This document shows, piece after piece, positions 14,821-21,927 of a stretch of DNA of 26,455 nucleotides (position 1 is its first letter; every line of letters begins with the position of its first letter). The position numbers and the translations under genes are program-made. The notes under the pieces are model-generated. The model did no database searches and was not told where the DNA came from. It was given only the letters and a program-made list of their open reading frames with translations. The DNA comes from STD2-102 sp964414205. Lineage in GTDB: Bacteria > Bacillota > Clostridia > Christensenellales > CAG-917. The stretch is from positions 1-26,455 of the forward strand of contig CAYPVP010000014.1 of assembly GCA_964414205.1 (NCBI GenBank), written 5' to 3'.

Positions 14821-15558
14821 TTACTTTACCTCCTTGAAAACACCAAGTGGGAAGAGTTCTTGCATTTCGTTTGCAACATAACTCATTGCTTGTTGTGGAG
14901 TCATATGCCAGTTGGTTGGGCAAGATGAAAGAACTTCAACAAAAGAGAAACCTTTTCCGTCAATTTGGTTTTGGAATGCTTTTTTGATTGCTCTTTTTGC
15001 ATTTTTGACATTTTTCACATCGCAAAGTGCAACACGTTCGACATAAGCAGGTCCATCCAAAGTTGAAAGCATTTCTGAAACTTTGATTGGGTTACCGTTG
15101 TCTTCGGCGTTTCTTCCATAAACACAAGTTGTTGCTTTTTGACCAATCAAAGTGGTTGGAGCCATTTGTCCACCAGTCATTCCATAAATTGCGTTGTTGA
15201 TGAAAATGACAGTGATGTTTGTTCCTCTTGCAGCAGCATGAACGATTTCAGCAAGTCCAATGCTGGCAAGGTCGCCATCGCCTTGATAGGCAAAAACAAT
15301 GTTGTCAGGGTTGACATATTTTACACCAGTAGCAACAGCAGGTGCTCTGCCGTGTGCTGCTTCTTGCATGTCAAAATTGAAATAGTTGTAGGCAAAGACT
15401 GCGCATCCAACAGGAGCGACACCAACAACATGTCCTTTCACTCCAAGTTCTTCCAAAGATTCAGCAACCAATCTGTGAGCAATTCCGTGAGCACAGCCTG
15501 GGCAATAATGCAATGGAGCATCAGTCAAAAAATTGGTTTTTTCAAAAACAATACTCAT
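14821..15558 (-). CDS. 2-oxoacid:ferredoxin oxidoreductase, beta (thiamine diphosphate) subunit
   Basis: This 245-residue beta subunit binds thiamine diphosphate. The cofactor motif starts with GDGD at 93-96 and ends with NN at 121-122, followed by AIYGMTGGQMAPTT. The N-terminal CPGCAHG (19-25) is typical of the KorB/VorC group. It supplies the decarboxylation chemistry, with the alpha and gamma subunits and ferredoxin carrying electrons away. It starts 1 nt after the alpha subunit gene with an AAGGAG binding site. Confidence 0.92.
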   Translation of the reverse strand: MSIVFEKTNFLTDAPLHYCPGCAHGIAHRLVAESLEELGVKGHVVGVAPVGCAVFAYNYFNFDMQEAAHGRAPAVATGVKYVNPDNIVFAYQGDGDLASIGLAEIVHAAARGTNITVIFINNAIYGMTGGQMAPTTLIGQKATTCVYGRNAEDNGNPIKVSEMLSTLDGPAYVERVALCDVKNVKNAKRAIKKAFQNQIDGKGFSFVEVLSSCPTNWHMTPQQAMSYVANEMQELFPLGVFKEVK

Positions 15559-15559
15559 A

Positions 15560-16621
15560 TTATTTCATCTCCTTCAACACAAATTCAACAATGTCTTCTG
15601 GAGACATGATGTTTCCACCTGAACGACCATAGAATTTGACAGGTTTTTTGCATTCTGTTGAAAGTTTGACATCTTCTATGTATTGACCCATAGAAAGTTC
15701 AACAGTCACAAATTCTTTTGCATTTCCATCAGCAGCCTTTTTGAAAGATTCTGCTGGGAAAGGATAGACAGTGATTGGTCTGATAAGACCTGCTTTAATG
15801 CCTTGTTTTCTCAAAATATTGACAGCACTCTTTGTGATTCTGCCAACAGTTCCATAGGCAGTCAAAATGATTTCAGCATCGTCCACCAAATATTCTTCAA
15901 CCTTGACTTCATTTTTTGCCATGTCGTCATATCTTGCTTGAAGTTTATGGTTCATTTCTTCGAGTTCATCAGGAACGATATAAAGTGAGTTGACAATTCT
16001 TCTTGTGTCGCCAAAACCTTCGCCAGTTGTAGCCCATTCTTTCTTTGGAATTGAACTTAGTTCTCTCATTTCAGGAAGTTCAACGGCTTCCATGATTTGA
16101 CCAAGCATACCATCGCCAAGAATCATAATTGGCAAACGATATTTTTCTGCTTTGTCCCAAGCAGTATACATCAAGTCAACACATTCTTGAACCGAACTTG
16201 GAGCAATGACCAACATACGATAGTCGCCATGTCCACCACCCTTTGTTGCTTGAAAATAGTCACATTGTGATGGTTGAATTCCACCAAGACCAGGTCCACT
16301 TCTGACCATGTTGATGATGACGCATGGAAGTTCAGCGCCACAAATATAAGAAATTCCTTCTTGTTTCAAACTGATTCCAGGGCTTGATGAACTTGTCATC
16401 GCTCTGCCACCAGCACCTGCTGCGCCATAAACCATGTTTATTGCTGCAACTTCACTTTCGGCTTGCACAAATCGGCCACCAACTTCTTTCAATCTCCAAG
16501 ACATATATTCTGGAATTTCATTTTGAGGAGTGATTGGATAGCCAGCATAAAATCTGCATCCAGCACGAACAGCAGCCTCAGCAATTGCTTCGTTGCCCTT
16601 CATAAGTTTCTTTTCTGCCAT
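15560..16621 (-). CDS. vorB: 2-oxoacid:ferredoxin oxidoreductase, alpha subunit (VorB-type)
   Basis: This 353-residue alpha subunit holds the pyrimidine-binding and transketolase C-terminal regions. The markers are GYPITPQNEIPEYM (27-40), QAESEVAAI (53-61), the TSSSSPGISLKQEG loop (76-89) and DYFQATKGGGHGDYRM (121-136). Length and motifs match proteins usually annotated as 3-methyl-2-oxobutanoate dehydrogenase subunit VorB, so a branched-chain 2-oxoacid substrate is a fair guess, but 2-oxoglutarate is possible. I chose the ATG at 16621 (AAGGAG binding site); an ATG 18 codons upstream overlaps the ferredoxin gene and has none. If the enzyme runs in reverse it could feed branched-chain amino-acid synthesis from acyl-CoA. 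Confidence 0.9.
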   Translation of the reverse strand: MAEKKLMKGNEAIAEAAVRAGCRFYAGYPITPQNEIPEYMSWRLKEVGGRFVQAESEVAAINMVYGAAGAGGRAMTSSSSPGISLKQEGISYICGAELPCVIINMVRSGPGLGGIQPSQCDYFQATKGGGHGDYRMLVIAPSSVQECVDLMYTAWDKAEKYRLPIMILGDGMLGQIMEAVELPEMRELSSIPKKEWATTGEGFGDTRRIVNSLYIVPDELEEMNHKLQARYDDMAKNEVKVEEYLVDDAEIILTAYGTVGRITKSAVNILRKQGIKAGLIRPITVYPFPAESFKKAADGNAKEFVTVELSMGQYIEDVKLSTECKKPVKFYGRSGGNIMSPEDIVEFVLKEMK

Positions 16622-16664
16622 ATTTTCTCCTTCAACCAAAAAAATGGTTGTTCCCGTTTTCAAT

Positions 16665-16871
16665 TTATTTTTCAACCGTAATTACACAATCAGGACACAT
16701 TGTTGCACAAAAAGCACATCCAATGCAATTTTCAGGTTGAACACATTCTGCGACATAGTAACCTTTGTTGTTGCTGTTGACTTTTGAAACTGCCAAAATC
16801 TTTTTTGGGCAAGCATCGACACACAGTCCACAACCTTTGCACATTTCTTTGTTAATCGTAATTTTTGCCAT
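16665..16871 (-). CDS. 2[4Fe-4S] ferredoxin subunit of the 2-oxoacid oxidoreductase
   Basis: This 68-residue ferredoxin has two classical cluster motifs, CKGCGLCVDACP (11-22) and CIGCAFCATMCP (49-60), for two low-potential [4Fe-4S] clusters. It is the first gene of the four-gene operon, the delta-type electron-accepting subunit for the complex encoded just downstream. The start follows AGAGG. The 43-nt gap to the alpha subunit gene contains only that gene's binding site. Confidence 0.93.
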   Translation of the reverse strand: MAKITINKEMCKGCGLCVDACPKKILAVSKVNSNNKGYYVAECVQPENCIGCAFCATMCPDCVITVEK

Positions 16872-16888
16872 ATTATACCTCTTAAATA

Positions 16889-16916
16889 ATTATCCTAATT
16901 TTTTTCAATTTGACAA
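16889..16916 (-). promoter_or_regulatory. Proximal promoter of the oxidoreductase operon
   Basis: On the minus strand TTGTCA (16911-16916) and GATAAT (16889-16894) are 16 bp apart, each five of six. Transcription would start near 16882, about 10 nt before the ferredoxin ATG, which is short but includes the AGAGG site. A stronger promoter lies further upstream at 17027-17055, so this one may be secondary. Confidence 0.45.
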
Positions 16917-17005
16917 TGCAAACATTTAAAGCCTATTCCGAGCCTTTTCAAGCCTTCTTTTCCAAGCCTATTCCAAGCCTTCTTTTCCAAGCCTTTTCCG
17001 AACAT
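16895..17005 (-). CDS. Possible 36-residue leader peptide with CxxC
   Basis: An open frame of 36 codons starts at an ATG (17003-17005) about 15 nt after the predicted start of the strong upstream promoter and ends with TAG at 16895-16897. It is basic, has repeated Gly-Leu and Lys-Arg-Leu elements, and ends GFKCLHCQIEKN, with a CxxC pair. There is no Shine-Dalgarno site, so translation would have to be leader-poor or weak. Most of the frame is made of the AGCCT repeats, whose 10, 11 and 14-nt spacings change frame from copy to copy, which argues that the DNA or RNA, not the peptide, is the repeated unit. Treat as tentative. Confidence 0.3.
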   Translation of the reverse strand: MFGKGLEKKAWNRLGKEGLKRLGIGFKCLHCQIEKN

Positions 17006-17007
17006 TT
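16921..17007. repeat. Six AGCCT/AGGCTT repeats flanked by AACATTT
   Basis: AGCCT occurs at 16930, 16941, 16951, 16965, 16976 and 16990 (spacings 11, 10, 14, 11, 14). Each copy is followed by a pyrimidine stretch, mostly ending TTCC. AACATTT stands on both sides (16921-16927 and 17001-17007). In the minus-strand RNA the unit is AAGGCUUGGAAAAG-like. AAGGCUU can pair with another copy of itself except at its central G, so neighbouring copies could form small hairpins that show GGA in the loop. It lies in the leader of the oxidoreductase operon. Confidence 0.75.
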
Positions 17008-17026
17008 CAGAACGATAAATTATCTT

Positions 17027-17055
17027 ATTATAGTCCGTGCCTTTTTGATTGTCAA
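17027..17055 (-). promoter_or_regulatory. Perfect-consensus sigma-A promoter upstream of the oxidoreductase operon
   Basis: On the minus strand TTGACA (17050-17055) and TATAAT (17027-17032) are separated by exactly 17 bp, a full match to consensus. It begins 8 nt after the stop of the NYN gene at 17063. Transcription would start near 17020 and give a leader of about 150 nt through the AGCCT repeats before the ferredoxin gene. No terminator is visible between the two. Confidence 0.85.
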
Positions 17056-17062
17056 AGCATTT

Positions 17063-17659
17063 CTATCCAAGCAATTCATATAGTTTTGCAACCAAAGCAT
17101 CGCCCTCATCTTCTTCACTCTTTTCAATTTTAGAAACGACTTTAACTTTTGTTTTATCGATTTTTTCACTTTCAACCAACACTGGTGTTTCAACCTTGAT
17201 ATAGCCATCTTTCAAAACTTCTTCAATTTTAGGGTTTACAGGGTCAAGAACAATGACTTTGTTGCAAAGTGCAGAGTTTTTGTCAGGTTCAACAACGCCA
17301 GCAATAACATCCATTCCATATCCCTTCAAATAGGAAATGAGAGGAGTGATGTCGCCGTTTCCATAAATCAAGAAAAAGCCGTCAATGTTTGGAAATTGCG
17401 CCAAACGCACAGCATCAATGACTTGTCTAAGGTCAAGTTTACCTTTTCGTTTTTTAGGCAAAGTTGACAAGGCGTCAAAATTGTTTTCTTGAATAAATTC
17501 GCCATAATCCTTTGTTCTCTTTGCAGAATAGCCATAGAACTTGCATGCTGCAATTTCTCCGATTTCAGAAAGTTCTTCAAGCGCTGCTGCAAAAGCAGAA
17601 AACGGAACACGGACGCTTTCAATGTCTGCCAAAACTACATATTTTTTTGAAGTATTCAT
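17063..17659 (-). CDS. NYN-domain protein with C-terminal acidic extension
   Basis: This 198-residue protein of the NYN/LabA-like (DUF88-type) PIN-fold group comprises presumed Mg-dependent ribonucleases. Candidate metal-binding acids are Asp12 (VLADIESV), Asp76 (KLDLRQVIDAV) and Asp103 (YGNGDITPL). The usual D-x-x-N of the first strand is D-I-E-S here, so activity is not assured. The domain ends near 140. A tail follows with a run of acidic residues (EKSEEDEGD) and a final helix DALVAKLYELL, absent from its paralogue. I chose the ATG at 17659 for its GGAGG site; the open frame upstream overlaps the neighbouring gene. It is a tandem paralogue of the next gene, 16 nt away. Confidence 0.8.
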   Translation of the reverse strand: MNTSKKYVVLADIESVRVPFSAFAAALEELSEIGEIAACKFYGYSAKRTKDYGEFIQENNFDALSTLPKKRKGKLDLRQVIDAVRLAQFPNIDGFFLIYGNGDITPLISYLKGYGMDVIAGVVEPDKNSALCNKVIVLDPVNPKIEEVLKDGYIKVETPVLVESEKIDKTKVKVVSKIEKSEEDEGDALVAKLYELLG

Positions 17660-17675
17660 ATTGCCTCCAAGACAA

Positions 17676-18095
17676 TCAAATTTCGAGTGTAATGACTCTG
17701 TTTGCCAAAACAGAGTTTTTGTCAGGTTCAACAACCATTGCAACAACATCCAAATTGTATGCTTTGAGGTAGGCAATCAAAGGAGCAATGTCCCCTTCGC
17801 CATACATCAAAACAATTCCATCAATGTTTGGAAGTCCAGCATAACGAACAGCATCAATGACTTGTCTAAGGTCAAGTTTGCCTTTTCGTTTTTGAGAAAG
17901 TTCAGCAAGAGCATCATAGTTGTTCTCTTGAATAAACTCTCCATAATCTTTTGTTCTCTTTGAAGAATAGCCGTAAAATTTGCATGAAACAATTTCTCCA
18001 AAAGAAGAAATTTCATCAAGTGCTTTTTGATAGGTCAAAAAAGGAACTCTAACGCTTTCAATGTCTGCCAAAACTATGTATTTTTTTGAATCCAT
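17676..18095 (-). CDS. NYN-domain protein (short tandem paralogue)
   Basis: This 139-residue protein consists of one NYN domain and nothing else. Candidate acids are Asp11 (VLADIESV), Asp75 (KLDLRQVIDAV), Asp92 (NIDG) and Asp102 (YGEGDIAPL). About two thirds of its residues match the domain of the following gene by eye. A 44-bp stretch around 17850-17893 differs at one base from 17411-17454, so the duplication is recent or kept similar by gene conversion. The ATG at 18095 has a GGGAGAG site; an ATG five codons earlier overlaps the ogg stop and is less likely. It sits 11 nt after ogg, suggesting co-transcription with a DNA-repair gene; RNA or DNA processing is a possible theme but unproven. 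Confidence 0.8.
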   Translation of the reverse strand: MDSKKYIVLADIESVRVPFLTYQKALDEISSFGEIVSCKFYGYSSKRTKDYGEFIQENNYDALAELSQKRKGKLDLRQVIDAVRYAGLPNIDGIVLMYGEGDIAPLIAYLKAYNLDVVAMVVEPDKNSVLANRVITLEI

Positions 18096-18106
18096 ATTCT
18101 CTCCCT

Positions 18107-18913
18107 TCATTTGTTTTCAAGTGAGCGTTTTTGAAAAAACAGCCATTGTTGAACATATCCTGAATTTTTTCCAAATTTTTCAACCAACAGTTTAGAAAGT
18201 TTTTCTGCTGGCATATCGCCATATTCATCTTTGAACACTTTTTTTATCCATGTGTCAACTGGAAACACATCAGTTCTTGAAAATGCAAAAAGCAAAACGC
18301 AATCAGCAACTTTTCTTCCAACACCTTTGAGTTGCAAAAGTTTTTTTCTAAGGTCTTCGGTTTCCAATTTGTTCCAAACAGAAAAATCTGTTTCACAAAG
18401 AATTTTTGCAGTTTCAAAAAGGTAGTCGGCACGATAGCCAGCGCCCATATCTTTGAAAAATTGCACCGATTTTGAAGCCATTTTCTCTGCTGTTGGAAAC
18501 GCATGAAAATAGCCCATATCTTCACCCAAATTGAATGCTAGGCGTTCTATGATTGCTTTGATGCGAGGAATGTGATTGTTTGCCGAAATAATAAAAGAAA
18601 AAATTGTTTCAACTATGTCTTGCTTCAAAATATGAATGCCCTTTCCAAATTGCATTGCACATTCAACAAAACTGTCTTCCTTTGCATTTTTGCATATTAT
18701 ATCATAATTGGTGTCAAAATCAAAGTACTTTTTGAAATAATCATCATGTGCTGTTTCAAACACAATTCTGTCAGCAAGTTCCAAAATTTTGCATTGTTTG
18801 TTCGCTGAAATGACACGAAAACCATTCTCTATTTCACAAAAACGAAAAACTTGACCACACTCCAAGGTTTGGCGTGGGTCAAATGTATCGCTTTTTTGCA
18901 TTTCAAAACTCAT
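18107..18913 (-). CDS. ogg: 8-oxoguanine DNA glycosylase/AP lyase (Ogg1 type)
   Basis: This 268-residue HhH-GPD superfamily glycosylase removes oxidised guanine. The N-terminal beta domain carries FDPRQTLECGQVFRF (11-25), typical of Ogg1-like enzymes. The helix-hairpin-helix is LKGVGRKVADC (195-205), with Lys201 as the Schiff-base lysine, and the conserved Asp220 lies in VFPVDTWIKKVF. Length fits bacterial and archaeal Ogg1 proteins. I chose the ATG at 18913, preceded by AGAAGAG; the frame stays open for 30 more codons without a better site. It leads an apparent operon with the two NYN genes. Confidence 0.9.
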   Translation of the reverse strand: MSFEMQKSDTFDPRQTLECGQVFRFCEIENGFRVISANKQCKILELADRIVFETAHDDYFKKYFDFDTNYDIICKNAKEDSFVECAMQFGKGIHILKQDIVETIFSFIISANNHIPRIKAIIERLAFNLGEDMGYFHAFPTAEKMASKSVQFFKDMGAGYRADYLFETAKILCETDFSVWNKLETEDLRKKLLQLKGVGRKVADCVLLFAFSRTDVFPVDTWIKKVFKDEYGDMPAEKLSKLLVEKFGKNSGYVQQWLFFQKRSLENK

Positions 18914-19053
18914 TTTTTTTCTCTTCTTTTCATTTGTATTAAATTTTTTGGCAGTCGACAATTCAAAAAAGTAGATTCCCAATTCTTTTTCAGCACAGCA
19001 CATTCAAAAAAGCCAAATGAAATCACCAAATTGTAATTTGCCAAAACATTTTG

Positions 19054-19059
19054 ATTTTA
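19054..19059 (-). promoter_or_regulatory. Weak candidate promoter of the ogg-NYN operon
   Basis: The minus strand reads TGCTAAAAT, an extended -10, about 140 nt before the ogg start, with no good -35. The gap between hisIE and ogg (18914-19154) shows no other feature and no clear terminator for the his operon, so ogg may be reached by read-through from histidine genes. Confidence 0.25.
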
Positions 19060-19154
19060 GCATGCAATTTATGTCCAAAACCCAAACTATTCATCTACAA
19101 ATATAAATTACATAACAAAGAAAAGCAAGTCTTAGCAGATTCCAATTTTTTTTC

Positions 19155-19817
19155 CTACTGCATTTTTTCTTGTTTTACTTTGTGGTCAACAATGTGTCTT
19201 TTTGAAAGTTCTTCAAAAACATCATCAACAGAAATGCCCATTTCCAGCATCAAAACCAAAACGTGATATGTCAAATCAGCAATTTCATAAATCGTTTCAG
19301 CCCTATCTCCACCTTTGCCAGCAACAATAACTTCCGTTGTTTCTTCTCCAACCTTTTTCAAAATTTTGTCAATGCCCTTTGAAAACAAATAAGATGTATA
19401 ACTTCCCTCAACATTGTTGTTTTTTCTTCCTTCAAGCATATGATAAAGATTTTTGATTGAAAATTCATTCAATTTTTCACTTTGAAACAATTTGTCAACA
19501 AAGCAACTTTCGTTTCCCAAATGGCAAGCAGGTCCGTCTTTTTTGACCAAAACTACAAGAGCATCTCTGTCACAATCTGCCGTTATTGAAACAATATGTT
19601 GAAAGTTTCCACTTGTTTCGCCTTTTCTCCAAAGTTGTTGTCTTGAACGAGAAAAGAAACATGTTTTTTCTTCTTTCAAAGAAATTTCCAAACTTTCTTT
19701 GTTCATATATGCAACTGTCAAAACTTCTTTTGAAATCCAATCTTGCACAACAGCACAAACAAGTCCATTTTCATCAAATTTCAAATCTTCAATTTTCAAA
19801 TCGTTTTCAATTTTCAT
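19155..19817 (-). CDS. hisIE: Bifunctional phosphoribosyl-AMP cyclohydrolase / phosphoribosyl-ATP pyrophosphatase
   Basis: This 220-residue fusion covers histidine steps 2 and 3. The HisI cyclohydrolase domain (about 1-115) has the Mg site DCDRD (Asp81, Asp83, Asp85) and zinc cysteines Cys82, Cys98 and Cys105, with SRSRQQLWRKGETSGN as the family signature. The HisE pyrophosphatase domain (about 118-220) has the acidic KVGEETTEVIVAGK (155-168) and EIADLTYH (178-185). It is the last gene of the operon, 8 nt after hisF, with AGGAG before the ATG. Confidence 0.95.
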   Translation of the reverse strand: MKIENDLKIEDLKFDENGLVCAVVQDWISKEVLTVAYMNKESLEISLKEEKTCFFSRSRQQLWRKGETSGNFQHIVSITADCDRDALVVLVKKDGPACHLGNESCFVDKLFQSEKLNEFSIKNLYHMLEGRKNNNVEGSYTSYLFSKGIDKILKKVGEETTEVIVAGKGGDRAETIYEIADLTYHVLVLMLEMGISVDDVFEELSKRHIVDHKVKQEKMQ

Positions 19818-19825
19818 AATTTCTC

Positions 19826-20584
19826 CTAATTCCTAACTTTAATTCCTTGTCTAGCAAGTTCCTTTTTCAAATTTGCAATTTCAACTTGTTTGAAGTGGAA
19901 AATTGATGCTGCCAAACCTGCATCGATGTTTTCATTTTTAGAAAACAATTCTACAAAGTCCTCAATTTTTCCAGCGCCACCACTTGCAATGATTGGAATT
20001 TTGACAACTTCTGAAATTGCATTCAACATCTCAATGTCAAAACCATTTTTTATGCCATCAGTGTCAATGCTGTTGACAACAAGTTCTCCTGCACCATGCT
20101 CCTCTGCAAATTTTGCCCATTCAAGCGCCTTCAACAAAGTTTTTTCTCTCCCACCCTTTGAAAAAATGACAAACTCTCCATCAACTCTTTTGACATCCAT
20201 TGACAAAACAACACATTGGTTGCCATATCTTTTTGCACCGTCTTCAATCAATGTTGGATTTTTGATTGCTCCTGAATTTATGCTGACTTTGTCTGCACCA
20301 CATTTCAAAACACGGTCAAAATCATTCAGTGAATTGATGCCACCACCCACGGTCAACGGAATGAAAATCTCGCTTGCAACTTCTTTCAAAATGTCCGTAA
20401 ACAAGCCTCTTTTTTCATTTGAAGCCGTGATATCATAAAAAACCAATTCATCTGCTCCACTTTTGTTATAAAATTTTGCCATTTCGACAGGACTTTCAAC
20501 ATCTTTGAGGTTCAAAAAATTTGTGCCTTTGACAACTCGTCCATCTTTCACATCCAAACATGGAATAATTCGTTTTGCAATCAT
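19826..20584 (-). CDS. hisF: Imidazole glycerol phosphate synthase, cyclase subunit
   Basis: This 252-residue (beta-alpha)8 barrel uses ammonia from HisH to make imidazole glycerol phosphate and AICAR. The catalytic acids sit at the canonical positions Asp11 (IIPCLDVKDGRVVKG) and Asp130 (LSMDVKRVDGEF). Phosphate-binding glycine loops are visible (TVGGGINS, SGGAGK). It overlaps hisA by ATGA, with a GGGGAG site in hisA, so it is translationally coupled. Confidence 0.97.
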   Translation of the reverse strand: MIAKRIIPCLDVKDGRVVKGTNFLNLKDVESPVEMAKFYNKSGADELVFYDITASNEKRGLFTDILKEVASEIFIPLTVGGGINSLNDFDRVLKCGADKVSINSGAIKNPTLIEDGAKRYGNQCVVLSMDVKRVDGEFVIFSKGGREKTLLKALEWAKFAEEHGAGELVVNSIDTDGIKNGFDIEMLNAISEVVKIPIIASGGAGKIEDFVELFSKNENIDAGLAASIFHFKQVEIANLKKELARQGIKVRN

Positions 20585-21300
20585 TTTTTGCTCCCCACTT
20601 CCAATGCACTTTTCAAATCGATGCGCCCCTTATAAAGAGATTTTCCAAGAATTGCACCATAAATTTCCATGTCGCAAAGTTGCTTTATTTCATCAAGTGT
20701 CGAAATTCCACCACTTGCAACAATTTGTAGGTTTTCAATTTTAGAAAGTTTTTGATAGGCTTCAAGATTTGTTCCTTGCATTGCACCATCTTTTGAAATA
20801 TCTGTATAAATCACAGTTTTCACGCCATAATCTCTGCATTTTTGACAGAAATCAAAAGATTGAACCTTTGTGACTTCTTCCCAGCCGTGAATTGCAACTT
20901 TTTCATCAAATGCATCAACACCAACAGCAATTACATCACCAAATTCTTTGACAGCCTCAACAACAAAATCAAAATTTGAAATTGCAATTGTTCCCAAAAT
21001 TGTTCTTGAAACTCCAAGTTTCAAATAGTTTTCAATTTTTTGCAAGTCACGAATTCCACCACCGACTTCAACAAAAAACTTTTTGTCACTGCACAACCTA
21101 GAAATTGTTTCAAAATTTGCTATTGTTCCATTTTTTGCTCCGTCCAAATCGACAATGTGCAAACATTCTGCCCCTTGTTTTTCAAACCAGTCTTTCACTG
21201 CCACAGGGTCGTTGTTCATCACTTCTTTGGTGTCAAACTTGCCTTTTGTGAGTCTGACTGCTTCGCCATTCATCAAATCTATTGCTGGAAAAATTTTCAT
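20581..21300 (-). CDS. hisA: ProFAR isomerase
   Basis: This 239-residue barrel enzyme, paralogous to HisF, is the phosphoribosylformimino-5-aminoimidazole carboxamide ribotide isomerase. Asp8 (FPAIDLMNGEAVRLTKG), Asp129 and Asp167 (VIYTDISKDGAMQGTN) are at the expected positions. I chose the ATG at 21300: it overlaps the hisH stop as ATGA and follows GGAGG. An ATG six codons earlier lies within hisH and is less likely. Confidence 0.97.
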   Translation of the reverse strand: MKIFPAIDLMNGEAVRLTKGKFDTKEVMNNDPVAVKDWFEKQGAECLHIVDLDGAKNGTIANFETISRLCSDKKFFVEVGGGIRDLQKIENYLKLGVSRTILGTIAISNFDFVVEAVKEFGDVIAVGVDAFDEKVAIHGWEEVTKVQSFDFCQKCRDYGVKTVIYTDISKDGAMQGTNLEAYQKLSKIENLQIVASGGISTLDEIKQLCDMEIYGAILGKSLYKGRIDLKSALEVGSKK

Positions 21301-21914
21301 TTGACCTCCATTTCGCAAAAGGCTTTCAAAATTTCAAGCCCAACATCTCCACTTTTTTCAGGGTGGAATTGCATTCCAAAAACATTTTCACATTCCACAC
21401 TTGCTGTCACTTCAATTCCATAATCAACAACAGAAGTTATGCTTTCATTGCAATTTTTTGCATAGTAGGAATGAACAAAATAAACATAGTCACCCTCTTT
21501 GATGTTGGCAAAAAGTTTACTTGCTTTTTTAAATTTCAATTCATTCCAGCCCATTTGTGGAACTTTGAAACTTTTTGGCAAATCATTTTCTAGTGGACAA
21601 ATTTCACCTTTGACAAGTCCAAGCCCATTGTGCTGACCATATTCAAAACTTTTTTCAAACAAAAGTTGCATTCCAAGGCAAATGCCAAGCAGTGGTTTTC
21701 CTTTTTTTGCTTCTTCAATCAAAATTTTGTCAAGCCCATTTTCTTTCAGTTTTGAAATTGCATCTGCAAAAGCACCAACACCAGGCAAAATCAATTTGTC
21801 TGCCGATGCAATCACATTTTTGTCATTTGTCACCACTGTTTCAACATTCAAAAACGATAGTGAACTTTTCAAAGAAAAAAGATTGCCTACTCCATAATCA
21901 ATAATTGCTACCAT
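21297..21914 (-). CDS. hisH: Imidazole glycerol phosphate synthase, glutamine amidotransferase subunit
   Basis: This 205-residue class I glutaminase delivers ammonia to HisF. The triad is Cys79 (GICLGMQLLF), His184 and Glu186 (MQFHPEKSG), and the oxyanion strand PGVG is at 44-47. Binding site AAGGAAA; the gene begins 13 nt after hisB and overlaps hisA by four bases. Confidence 0.97.
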   Translation of the reverse strand: MVAIIDYGVGNLFSLKSSLSFLNVETVVTNDKNVIASADKLILPGVGAFADAISKLKENGLDKILIEEAKKGKPLLGICLGMQLLFEKSFEYGQHNGLGLVKGEICPLENDLPKSFKVPQMGWNELKFKKASKLFANIKEGDYVYFVHSYYAKNCNESITSVVDYGIEVTASVECENVFGMQFHPEKSGDVGLEILKAFCEMEVK

Positions 21915-21927
21915 AAAAATTTCCTTA

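Noticed and set aside
17660..17776. Longer start for the second NYN gene
   Set aside because: The extension overlaps the 3' end of the neighbouring NYN gene and is not NYN-like; GGAGG precedes the ATG at 17659.
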